Assembly (NCBI GenBank): GCA_000488855.1
Contig: KI535284.1
Span: 310,001 to 374,000, forward strand
Reading direction: 5' to 3'
DNA from: Eubacterium brachy ATCC 33089
Lineage (GTDB): Bacteria > Bacillota > Clostridia > Peptostreptococcales > Anaerovoracaceae
Length of the DNA stretch: 64,000 nt
The translations under genes and the position numbers were made by a program. Positions 17,034 to 25,277 of the stretch are shown one piece after another. The notes under the pieces are model-generated. The model was not told the origin of the DNA and did not search any database. It was given only the letters and a program-made list of their open reading frames with translations. Position 1 is the stretch's first letter; each line of letters opens with the position of its first letter.

Positions 17034-17386
17034 ACGCACATGCTTTCTCTTATTTTATCGGGAATTTCTGTACGTTTACAAATATTATCCGAAGCTTTTA
17101 AAGTTTCTCAATATCCAATGCTTCGCATGACCATATAAACAATAAATATAAGTTGGCATCATTCTATTTATCATGCACTTTTTCTACTATGCATTTCAAC
17201 ACCTGCACACTTCTTTGTACTTTCATATTTGCATTGATATCGACTGCCTAAATTTGCCTTTCCCACACAATTGAAACAAGACGATAATCCTACAATATTT
17301 TATTGTTTTATTTATGTTTTTTTCCTTTTTCACTTGAATTTATTTCCATTCTTAAATAAAATAATAATGTTATAATATTTAGTAAA
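17034..17386. other. AT-rich intergenic stretch, no gene seen
   Basis: About 350 bases rich in A and T runs, between the terminator at 17033 and the tandem repeat before pssA. I find no ORF with a ribosome binding site, no tRNA and no clear hairpin. Confidence 0.5.
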
Positions 17387-17426
17387 ATAAATTGAACATT
17401 TTTTATATAAATTAAACATTTTTCAT
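17387..17426 (+). repeat. Two tandem 20-bp repeats upstream of pssA-psd
   Basis: ATAAATTGAACATTTTTTAT (17387-17406) is followed directly by ATAAATTAAACATTTTTCAT (17407-17426), with two mismatches. The exact 20-bp period (about two helical turns) and the position about 160 bases before pssA suggest a protein-binding direct repeat. A related segment AAATTAAATGTTTTA follows at about 17454. Confidence 0.55.
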
Positions 17427-17583
17427 ATGTATTGTGCTAATATAGTGATTAGCAAATTAAATGTTTTATTGTCGTTTATCCTTATCGGAACACTGCATGT
17501 GAAAAATTTTTAAACTAATTGATGTAATCGATATTTGTAACCTATTTTTAAGATATTTATAAAATTTGGAGGAATTGTCTAAA

Positions 17584-18204
17584 ATGATTGGATTTTACAA
17601 TTACACTGTTATACTTACTTACATGAGTCTCATAAGCTCAAGTTTGGGTATGATATTTGCTGTAAACTATCGCTTCAAACTGGCATTGTTGTGTCTCGCA
17701 CTATCCGGTCTTTTCGATATGTTTGACGGCAAAGTTGCACGAATGAAAAAAAATAGAACAGATGATGAAAAAAGCTTTGGCATTCAACTTGACTCCTTGT
17801 GTGATGCAATATGTTTTGGTGCATTCCCCATTTTATTATCTTATTTGATGGGGCTTCAAGGTCCTTTTGGAATTGCCATACTTCTCTTTTACATCACTGC
17901 CGGTGTAATAAGACTCGGTTACTTTAATGTTATGGAAATAAAGAGACAGGAAGAAACCTCTGAAAACAGAAAATATTACAGCGGTCTACCTATAACCTCT
18001 ATTTCTGTCATTTTACCTCTTGTGTCAATGTTAACCGGACTGGTTGATTACAATTACTTCCCTGCGGTGTTACATTTCACAATGTTGGCTACCGGCATTT
18101 TGTTCATCGTGAACTTTAAGATGCCTAAGCCTAAAAATACTACTCTGGGTATTTTGATTGCCATTGTTGCGATATCACTACTCAAAATATTCCATGTATT
18201 TTAA
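17584..18204 (+). CDS. pssA: CDP-diacylglycerol-serine O-phosphatidyltransferase
   Basis: Makes phosphatidylserine from CDP-diacylglycerol and L-serine in the membrane. The 206 residues from ATG 17584 form about six hydrophobic helices. They carry the CDP-alcohol phosphotransferase signature near residue 45-75: FDMFDGKVARM, then SFGIQLDSLCD, giving the D-G-x2-A-R ... G-x3-D-x3-D pattern. The start is set by GGAGG eleven bases upstream. A TTG at 17566 lies before that SD and is not preferred. psd follows 77 bases later, so the two enzymes make phosphatidylethanolamine in sequence. Length is shorter than the Bacillus enzyme plus tail but normal for Clostridia. Confidence 0.92.
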   Translation: MIGFYNYTVILTYMSLISSSLGMIFAVNYRFKLALLCLALSGLFDMFDGKVARMKKNRTDDEKSFGIQLDSLCDAICFGAFPILLSYLMGLQGPFGIAILLFYITAGVIRLGYFNVMEIKRQEETSENRKYYSGLPITSISVILPLVSMLTGLVDYNYFPAVLHFTMLATGILFIVNFKMPKPKNTTLGILIAIVAISLLKIFHVF

Positions 18205-18281
18205 TCTCTCGTTTATTCCAAATATACACTTAATTTTGAAATGAATTCAGGTGTCAACCTTCTGAATTTTTAGGAGTTTTA

Positions 18282-19148
18282 ATGAAATATGCAAATAGAA
18301 ACGGGAAGCGGTGGGATAGTGATAGCAAACAGGATCGCTTTCTAAAGAGAGTTTACAATTCCGTCTTTGGACGTTGCTTTATCAAATCATTGACTCTACC
18401 TGTTTTTTCGAAAATAGGTGGACTTTTTATGTCATCACCTTTTTCAAAACCTATGATTAAAGGGTTTGTTAGAAAAAATAACATCGATTTGCACAAATGT
18501 GAGAAAGTCAATTTTAAAAGCTATAATGATTTTTTTACCAGAAAGTTAACGGATGATAATATCAATATAGATATGGTATCCAAACATCTAATAAGTCCTT
18601 GTGACAGCAAGCTTTTCGTATCGAAAATCAGCGAAGATGAACTTTTTTATATAAAGAACACCAATTATACCGTAGGTTCTCTTTTACAAGACAACATCCT
18701 TGCCGGTGAATACATAGGTGGCACCGCTTTAATTTTCAGGCTTACAGTTGATGACTATCACAGATATTCATATTTCGACAATGGAGAACAGGTATATAAT
18801 AAATTTATAAAAGGTAAGCTGCACACCGTAAACCCCATAGCTAATGATTTTGCTCCTGTCTACAAGGAGAATTGCAGGGAATTTTCCATAATCAAAACGG
18901 AAAACTTCGGCAAGGCAATTTTCATGGAAGTTGGTGCGCTGATGGTTGGTAAAATATCCAATCATAAAAAAACCGGTCATGTGAAACGTGGCGAAGAAAA
19001 AGGAATGTTTGAGTTCGGTGGCTCAACTATAATTCTACTTTTAAAAGAAAATTCCGTTTTCATAGATGAAGATATTTTAGCCAATTCAGCTGACGGCTAC
19101 GAGACGATAGTAAAATTAGGAGAAAAAATAGGCATCTCTTCCTTATGA
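18282..19148 (+). CDS. psd: Phosphatidylserine decarboxylase proenzyme
   Basis: Pyruvoyl-dependent membrane enzyme that converts phosphatidylserine to phosphatidylethanolamine. The 288 residues include the conserved DYHRYSYFDNG segment and, near the C terminus, FEFGGSTIIL. In the latter the Gly-Ser bond of GGST is the expected self-cleavage site that creates the pyruvoyl group and the alpha/beta chains. VGALMVGKI, typical of the family, lies before it. AGGAG precedes the ATG. Co-oriented with pssA and probably co-transcribed, ending at the nested hairpin at 19247-19334. Confidence 0.95.
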   Translation: MKYANRNGKRWDSDSKQDRFLKRVYNSVFGRCFIKSLTLPVFSKIGGLFMSSPFSKPMIKGFVRKNNIDLHKCEKVNFKSYNDFFTRKLTDDNINIDMVSKHLISPCDSKLFVSKISEDELFYIKNTNYTVGSLLQDNILAGEYIGGTALIFRLTVDDYHRYSYFDNGEQVYNKFIKGKLHTVNPIANDFAPVYKENCREFSIIKTENFGKAIFMEVGALMVGKISNHKKTGHVKRGEEKGMFEFGGSTIILLLKENSVFIDEDILANSADGYETIVKLGEKIGISSL

Positions 19149-19246
19149 CTTTCTCTCCTTTTTTAGAGTCTGTTCTGTGATTCGCAGTTGATACTGCAGG
19201 CTTTTTGTAAAATCTCTTCCATGGATAACAGCTTGACAATTTAAGA

Positions 19247-19334
19247 AAAAGACTAACGAAACTGCACCGACCTCCAATCGTTAATTTTTTCGTCTAACTT
19301 TTTGAGGTCGGTACAAACTTTCCAATAGTCTTTT
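19247..19334. terminator. Nested inverted repeats between convergent genes psd and UPF0145
   Basis: Outer pair AAAAGACTA (19247-19255) with TAGTCTTTT (19326-19334), and inner pair ACCGACCTC (19266-19274) with GAGGTCGGT (19304-19312). All are perfect. T-rich bases follow on the plus strand and A-rich bases precede, so it can stop transcription from both sides. TAACG (19254-19258) can also pair with CGTTA (19280-19284), giving an alternative fold. Confidence 0.6.
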
Positions 19335-19367
19335 CTCTCCACCTTATCATTAAATTTTTAATTGCAT

Positions 19368-19688
19368 CTACCTGAATATAATACCTGTTCCTGTTACTGA
19401 AACCAATATCATACCGTTGTTTGTACCCATGGCCTGAAAATCAAAATCAACGCCAATTATACCGTTACATCCAATTTCCTTGGCTCTTCTCATCATCTCA
19501 TCCAGGGCGCTGTTTCTAGCAGCCACTAATTCTTCTTCATAGCCTTGGCTCCTTCCTCCAAAAAAATTTCTGAAACCTGCACCAAGGTCTTTAACAAAAT
19601 TTATTCCTGCCACTACTTCTCCAAAAACCACTCCTCTATATTCGACTATTTCTCTATCCTGTAGCCCCTGTGTCGTCGTTACCAGCAT
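19368..19688 (-). CDS. UPF0145/YbjQ family protein
   Basis: Small cytosolic protein of 106 residues belonging to the YbjQ (UPF0145) family, sometimes listed as a putative heavy-metal-binding domain, with no settled function. The family pattern is visible: TTTQGLQDREIVEYRGVVFG at the N terminus, the middle ARNSALDEMMRRAKEIGCNG and then IIGVDFDFQAMG. Members assemble as pentamers in known structures. Convergent with psd and tandem with bioY, but no operon logic is evident. Confidence 0.9.
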   Translation of the reverse strand: MLVTTTQGLQDREIVEYRGVVFGEVVAGINFVKDLGAGFRNFFGGRSQGYEEELVAARNSALDEMMRRAKEIGCNGIIGVDFDFQAMGTNNGMILVSVTGTGIIFR

Positions 19689-19741
19689 AAAATCCTCCTC
19701 AATATATATAATATTCCAATCAATTGAATCCTATACTAGCA

Positions 19742-20302
19742 TCATCTGATATGCTTGTCAATTTTCTTAGTAAATATTGCAGAAATGTAACATTTAACTA
19801 TGTCTCCCGGTAGAGTTATTAGAAACCCGCTTACGACTAAAGTTTTCAATGCAACGGCCTTGGACAAGTACACATTAATTATTAAAACAAGATACGGTAA
19901 TCCAATTGCATATATTACTATCATATTCAATAGACTCCCGATAATCATACTCTTCAAATCTCTCCTGTTTTCCGTGTAATGTCCAACTACAAAAGCTCCG
20001 ACTGCCATACCGATTATATATCCGAAGCTCGGTTGAAAGACGTACCCTATACCTCCGCCTGCAGTAAATATGGGAACTCCTAATAGTCCCACGATTGCGT
20101 ATATGATAACCGCCAATGCTCCGTACTTTTTACCGAGTATCAATCCCGCCAGATTTGTAAATATGAATTGCAGTGAAAAGGGTATAAACCAAATTGGAAA
20201 TTTAATAAAAGCACCTACTGCTATCAAAACTACAAAAACGCCCACCATGGTCATATTCTTTATATCTAATCTGTTCTTCTGATCAGTTTTTTCTTGCCAC
20301 AT
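19742..20302 (-). CDS. bioY: Biotin transporter substrate-binding (S) component BioY
   Basis: Integral membrane biotin-capture subunit of an ECF transporter. It works with shared EcfA/EcfA'/EcfT energising proteins, none of which are in this window. The 186 residues have about six hydrophobic helices and the BioY hallmarks FTNLAGLILGKKYGALAVIIY and the GGIGYVFQPSFGYIIGM substrate loop (about 85-100). The ATG has GGAGGAGAGG upstream. It has a perfect-consensus promoter overlapped by an inverted repeat that resembles a BirA operator, so biotin-dependent repression is likely. No biotin synthesis genes are nearby, in keeping with a biotin scavenger. Confidence 0.95.
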   Translation of the reverse strand: MWQEKTDQKNRLDIKNMTMVGVFVVLIAVGAFIKFPIWFIPFSLQFIFTNLAGLILGKKYGALAVIIYAIVGLLGVPIFTAGGGIGYVFQPSFGYIIGMAVGAFVVGHYTENRRDLKSMIIGSLLNMIVIYAIGLPYLVLIINVYLSKAVALKTLVVSGFLITLPGDIVKCYISAIFTKKIDKHIR

Positions 20303-20371
20303 ATTTCAGACCTCTCCTCCATTTGATATCATATCTAAAATATCCTAAAATGTATTTTTCCGGTGCAAATG

Positions 20372-20437
20372 ATTATAACAAAAATACCCACCTGTGTCAA
20401 CCTGTTTTTATTATAAGTTGACATAGGTGGGTATTTT
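20372..20437 (-). promoter_or_regulatory. bioY promoter with BirA-like operator and 21-bp hairpin
   Basis: Minus strand TTGACA (20395-20400), 17 bases, TATAAT (20372-20377): a full consensus promoter. The -35 lies inside a long inverted repeat of 21-base arms, 20381-20401 and 20417-20437, with one G-U-type mismatch. Its inner part, GTCAACC-N13-AGTTGAC on the plus strand, has the arm sequence and spacing style of BirA operators. The same hairpin, flanked by A4 and T4, can also act as the terminator of polC, whose stop is at 20496. Confidence 0.65.
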
Positions 20438-20495
20438 CTCTAACTTTCATATTTCAGCGATTTTTTACAGCTCCTCACTACACAAGACAGCGTTT

Positions 20496-23400
20496 CTAGA
20501 ATAATGTCATTTGATTGCTTTCAGGAAGTCCGTTTAACAGCCCGTTTTCTCTGAAAACTTCAATTGCTGACTTGTTCACCTTTCCTCTCAATTGAACCTC
20601 TTCTATAGTTTGAAACGGCATTCTATTATACTCTTCCACTACTATATTCGCGCAGTTTTCCCCCACTCCGTTCAATGCTCTTATGGGAACGACAACCCTC
20701 TTATCATCCGTAGAAAATCTCAAAGCGTGACTGTCTGCAAATGATGGATTCTTAAATTCATAACCTCTTGCCAGCATTTCATAACAAATTTCTAAAACGG
20801 AAATTTCGCCTTCTTCCTTTGTGGTCGCATTTTTACCTTTTGCCGCCAGCTCGTCAATTCGCGACAAAATACCGCTTATTCCCTCCTTCACAACATTCCA
20901 ATTGAAATCATCTATTTTGGTAGTTAAATGAGCTGCGTAAAATGCCCAAGGATAATACACTTTAAACCAAGCGATTCTATATGCCATCGTGACGTATGCA
21001 ACCGCATGAGCTCTGGGGAACATGTATTTAATCTTTCTGCAAGAATCCACATACCATTGGGGAGTATCATGCTTCATCATCAATTCAGCTTCTTCATCGG
21101 TTACGCCTTTTCCCTTTCTGACTTTCTCCATGATCGTAAACGCTTCGATGGCCGGCACGCCTTTTAAAATTAAATAGTTCATTATATCATCTCTGGTCGA
21201 TATAGCATTTTGCATCGTAGCAGTTCCATCTTTTATGTAATCTCTCGCATTGCCTAACCAAACATCCGTGCCGTGAGAAAATCCTGAAATTCTGACTAAA
21301 TCAGCAAATTTTTCCGGTTTCGTATCATCTAACATTGAACGAACAAATTTAGTTCCAAATTCGGGTATTCCAAAACTTCCATGAACAAATCTATAATCGT
21401 CAATTTGTATGTCCAAAGCATCAGTTCCTAAAAAGATACTGTTGACTTTATCGTCTTTTAATGGAACTTCCCTTATAGGATCTATTCCCGTCATATCCTG
21501 CAAATGTCTTAAAATAGATGGTGCATCATGTCCTAGTATATCCAATTTCAATAGATTTTCATCTATTGCGTGATAGTCGAAATGCGTTGTAATGAAGCCT
21601 GATGACATATCATTTGCCGGTCTTTGCACCGGACAAAATTCATATATTTCATGTCCTTTTGGCAAAATTATAATTCCTCCGGGATGCTGTCCTGTAGTCC
21701 TCTTCACACCTTCACATCCTTTTGCCAACCTCTCTATTTCATACCTATTGATGTCTATATCCCGTTCTTCGCTATAGTTTTTCACAAATCCAAAAGCTGT
21801 CTTAGTTGCGATAGTTCCAATTGTTCCTGCTTTAAATACATTTTTCTCTCCGAAGATTTCATCCACATATTTATGTGCTTTGCTCTGATATTCTCCGGCA
21901 AAATTCAAATCAATATCCGGTTCCTTTATCTTTCCCGGAATCCCCAGAAACGTTTCAAAAGGAATGGTGAATCCTTCTTGTCTGAACTTTGTTCCACACT
22001 TTTCACAGTGTTTTTCAGGCATATCTACTCCACAGTCATACAAGTTTTCATCACCCCACCGAATATTTTTGCAATTTGGACATATGTAATGCGGCGGAAG
22101 AGGATTTACTTCCGTTATACCTGCCATCGTCGCTGCAAACGAAGATCCAACTGAACCTCTTGAACCCACTAAATATCCGTCTTCCATGGATTTCTTTACC
22201 AGCATTTGTGCAGATACGTACATCACTGCATAACCTTCATCGATAATTGCCGTCAGCTCGTCTTTGAGCCTTTTTTCAATTTTTTCAGGAAGTGGATTTC
22301 CATATATCTCATAAGCCTTGTTGTAACATTCTTCCCTTAGGATATTTTCAGAATTTTCGATATGCGGTGGAAATTTTCCCTTCGGTACCGGACTCAACAC
22401 TTCTATCATATCGGCAATTTTATTGGGATTTTCGACGATTATCTCCTCTGCCAACTCTCTTGGCAGGTAGTCAAATTCCTCGAACATTTCTTCGGTAGTC
22501 CTAAAGTACAAGCCTCCTGCACCTAAATCTTTGTATCCCTGACTTGCCATAATCACTTTTCTATACACTGCATCTTCAGCATTTATGTAATGTGAGTCAC
22601 AAGTTGCTACCACAGGTTTTCCATATTTTTTCCCAAGTTCAATGATCTGCATATTTAAATCGATCAGACCTTCTCTGTTTTCCACTAGATTTTTATCCAC
22701 TAAAAACTGGTTGTTTATCAACGGTTGAATTTCTAAATAATCGTAAAATTCGACCAATTCCTTCAGCTCTTCTTCCGGCAACTTATTCAATACTCCTCTG
22801 AAGATTTCACCTGCTTCACAAGCGGATCCAAGTATCAATCCTTTCCTATTTGCTTTCAAAATAGATTTTGGAATCCTCGGTTTCTTATAAAAATAATCTA
22901 TATGAGAAATGGAAACCAGTTTATATAAATTTTTTAGACCTTCCTTATTTTTTGCTAAGATTATAATATGATTAGTTTTTTTATTTCTATTTTTGTAATC
23001 TATGCTCCCATCTTCCAATATCAAATCTTTATCGTCTAAAAGATACCCTTCCATGCCGTATATTATCTTTATTTCGTCTCCGGCTGCTCTCGCAGCATCT
23101 GGAAACGCCTGAACGACGCCGTGATCGGTAATTGCCACAGCTTTATGCCCCCACGATTTAGCTTGATTTATAAATGATTTGACATCAGCCAAACCATCCA
23201 AAGAACTCATTTTAGTATGTGCATGAAGCTCTACTCTCTTTTTTTCAGCATTGTCCATCCTATATATATGCTCACCTGGTGCTATATTTTGTATTCGTAA
23301 AACGGGAGAATTTGAAAAGCTGTCAAATTCTCCTCTACCTTTGATTTTCACAAATTTCCCATATGACAATATTGGTTTCAGCTCATCCCATTGTTCCTTT

Positions 23401-24209
23401 TTCAAAAATGTCTTTGCACAAATCGAAGTAGTTCCATCAGAAAGCAGTGCTGTTATTATCATTTTGTCATTGCCAATATCTTTTGCCGTGATGCCGAATA
23501 TCTCTCCCGTTACCGTACAATCTCCACTCGTTTCAGAAAATTCCACCATAGGTAATATATCTTCCTGAATGTCATCTCTTAAAATTGTTTTATTTCTTCC
23601 ATATCTGTTTGACTTACTGTATTCCCTATTTCTTTTCTGATGATTTGAAGCATGGTTAACCTTGATATTGGCTTCCCTTTGCGGAGTCCTCACGAATGAT
23701 TCATCCTCTGTATTTTTAATTTTATCAATAGCCCTGCTCGAGTTCTCCTCATGACAGACAAATTTAAAATTGCATTTCACGCCAAAAACGGCAAAAAATT
23801 TATTTGATAATTTTTTAGATAGCTCTCTTTCCAGTCTTTCGGCATTTCTATCTCCTATAACGTGAATTACTACTTCATCATTCTCAAAAGTTATCTCACT
23901 TGCGCTTAAGATTTTGGACATGAACACCTCCTCTTTTCTAAAGAAGGAATGTATGTTCAGTAAAAATTTCTTTGCCAGCTCAAATGTATCGTCAATCATT
24001 TTTTCGTACACTAAGTCTATCTCAACCTGACTTACTCCCGGAATGCTTCCATTCAGATTATCTATCGCACGCTTCACCTCTTCATCACTTATGATGAAAT
24101 TGCTTTTCACTGTGAGATTTAAAATCCCCGTCATTTTCGACAGGGATGCATTTTCCAAATTATATGTGTACTTCTCTTTTACCAAACAATTATCAAATAT
24201 ATTTTTCAT
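20496..24209 (-). CDS. polC: DNA polymerase III PolC-type alpha subunit lacking the internal exonuclease domain
   Basis: Replicative polymerase of low-GC Gram-positives. The 1237 residues show an N-terminal domain, an OB fold (about 230-315), the first PHP half with HAH (329-331), TDHG (361-364) and GMEGYL (385-390), and the second PHP half with CDSHY (537-541). The Cys-type zinc module follows (C710, C713, C726, C735, C738), then the palm PDIDLNF with D765 and D767, and a C-terminal QMTLF clamp-binding motif. In Bacillus-type PolC of about 1430-1440 residues a DnaQ-like 3'-5' exonuclease of about 190 residues starting VFDVETTGL is inserted between the PHP halves. Here only a linker of about 23 residues (391-413) is present. 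The reading frame is intact, so this is not a sequencing artefact of a frameshift kind. The start overlaps ispG by 17 bases. Confidence 0.95.
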   Translation of the reverse strand: MKNIFDNCLVKEKYTYNLENASLSKMTGILNLTVKSNFIISDEEVKRAIDNLNGSIPGVSQVEIDLVYEKMIDDTFELAKKFLLNIHSFFRKEEVFMSKILSASEITFENDEVVIHVIGDRNAERLERELSKKLSNKFFAVFGVKCNFKFVCHEENSSRAIDKIKNTEDESFVRTPQREANIKVNHASNHQKRNREYSKSNRYGRNKTILRDDIQEDILPMVEFSETSGDCTVTGEIFGITAKDIGNDKMIITALLSDGTTSICAKTFLKKEQWDELKPILSYGKFVKIKGRGEFDSFSNSPVLRIQNIAPGEHIYRMDNAEKKRVELHAHTKMSSLDGLADVKSFINQAKSWGHKAVAITDHGVVQAFPDAARAAGDEIKIIYGMEGYLLDDKDLILEDGSIDYKNRNKKTNHIIILAKNKEGLKNLYKLVSISHIDYFYKKPRIPKSILKANRKGLILGSACEAGEIFRGVLNKLPEEELKELVEFYDYLEIQPLINNQFLVDKNLVENREGLIDLNMQIIELGKKYGKPVVATCDSHYINAEDAVYRKVIMASQGYKDLGAGGLYFRTTEEMFEEFDYLPRELAEEIIVENPNKIADMIEVLSPVPKGKFPPHIENSENILREECYNKAYEIYGNPLPEKIEKRLKDELTAIIDEGYAVMYVSAQMLVKKSMEDGYLVGSRGSVGSSFAATMAGITEVNPLPPHYICPNCKNIRWGDENLYDCGVDMPEKHCEKCGTKFRQEGFTIPFETFLGIPGKIKEPDIDLNFAGEYQSKAHKYVDEIFGEKNVFKAGTIGTIATKTAFGFVKNYSEERDIDINRYEIERLAKGCEGVKRTTGQHPGGIIILPKGHEIYEFCPVQRPANDMSSGFITTHFDYHAIDENLLKLDILGHDAPSILRHLQDMTGIDPIREVPLKDDKVNSIFLGTDALDIQIDDYRFVHGSFGIPEFGTKFVRSMLDDTKPEKFADLVRISGFSHGTDVWLGNARDYIKDGTATMQNAISTRDDIMNYLILKGVPAIEAFTIMEKVRKGKGVTDEEAELMMKHDTPQWYVDSCRKIKYMFPRAHAVAYVTMAYRIAWFKVYYPWAFYAAHLTTKIDDFNWNVVKEGISGILSRIDELAAKGKNATTKEEGEISVLEICYEMLARGYEFKNPSFADSHALRFSTDDKRVVVPIRALNGVGENCANIVVEEYNRMPFQTIEEVQLRGKVNKSAIEVFRENGLLNGLPESNQMTLF

Positions 24210-25266
24210 AATGCTCTACCATATCTAATATCGTACTTTTAATTTGCCTTTCATCCACCGTTTTTACAATTTTGCCATTTATAAAAATTGCTCCCTTTCC
24301 TTTTCCGCATGCAACTCCCAAATCAGCATCTTTTGCTTCGCCCGGACCATTTACTTCACAACCCATCACTGCCACTTTTAGAGGTCTCATGCCCTTTTGG
24401 CTTCTCTTCTCGGCAATTTCCTTCATAGCCTTCTCGATTTCTTCGGCAATTTTACTCAAATCCACACCGGTTCTGCCACACGTTGGACAACTTATCATCT
24501 CAATAGGTGAAAGGTGTAGTCCTGCTGCTTCCAGAATACTTTTTGCGACTTTTATTTCGTTGAGAGGATCTCCTGTCAATGATACTCTTATAGTATCTCC
24601 GATTCCTAAAAGCAGAAGTGCTCCAATTCCCACTGCACTTTTAATCTTTCCGCTTTCAACAGTTCCCGCTTCTGTAACTCCCACGTGCAGCGGAAACTGA
24701 CTCCCTGCACTCATCATTCTATACGATTCAAAATTCAACTTCGGATTTGATGCTTTCAAAGACACGACAATATCATCAAAGTTAAACTCTTGCAACAGAT
24801 CTATGTTCTTTTGTGCACTTTCAACCATTCCTCTCGCTGTTACTCCACCATATTTTCGCAGTATATCCCTTTCCAACGATCCTGAATTCACTCCTATTCG
24901 TATGGGGATTTTTCTTTCCTTCGCTACATCCACTACCTTTTTAATATTTTCTTTTCCCCCTATATTGCCGGGGTTCAATCTTATTTTATCCGCACCGTTT
25001 TCCATGGCTATTATCGCCAATCTGTAATCAAAATGAATATCTGCAACCAGTGGAAGTGAAGATTTCTCCTTTATCTGCCCGAAAGCGCTCGCTGCTTCTA
25101 TATCCGGAACTGCCAATCTCATGATTTGACATCCTGCATCTCTCATTTCATCAATTTGTCTCAGTACTTCTTGCACATTCTTCGTGTCAATATTGCTCAT
25201 AGATTGAATGCTGACCGGTGCATCTCCTCCTATTGCAACATCACCGACAAAAACCTGCCTTGTCAT
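24193..25266 (-). CDS. ispG: 4-hydroxy-3-methylbut-2-enyl diphosphate synthase (GcpE)
   Basis: [4Fe-4S] enzyme converting MECDP to HMBPP in the MEP pathway. The 357 residues are the short bacterial form with an N-terminal TIM barrel (QSMSNIDTKNV, DIHFDYRLA, RLNPGNIGG). The iron-sulfur domain has CPTCGRTG and CEVNGPGEAKDADLG, supplying the cluster cysteines. It lies between rseP and polC in the conserved dxr-rseP-ispG order. Stop and polC start overlap, suggesting coupled translation. Confidence 0.95.
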   Translation of the reverse strand: MTRQVFVGDVAIGGDAPVSIQSMSNIDTKNVQEVLRQIDEMRDAGCQIMRLAVPDIEAASAFGQIKEKSSLPLVADIHFDYRLAIIAMENGADKIRLNPGNIGGKENIKKVVDVAKERKIPIRIGVNSGSLERDILRKYGGVTARGMVESAQKNIDLLQEFNFDDIVVSLKASNPKLNFESYRMMSAGSQFPLHVGVTEAGTVESGKIKSAVGIGALLLLGIGDTIRVSLTGDPLNEIKVAKSILEAAGLHLSPIEMISCPTCGRTGVDLSKIAEEIEKAMKEIAEKRSQKGMRPLKVAVMGCEVNGPGEAKDADLGVACGKGKGAIFINGKIVKTVDERQIKSTILDMVEHYEKYI

Positions 25267-25277
25267 ATTCTCTCACC

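Noticed and set aside
17387-17470. CRISPR-like short repeats
   Set aside because: Only two adjacent AT-rich units without spacers and no cas genes. A local direct repeat.
22971-23039. Frameshift or sequencing loss as cause of the missing PolC exonuclease
   Set aside because: The frame is continuous, flanking PHP segments are intact, and the gap is bridged by a clean linker, so a true architectural difference is more likely.
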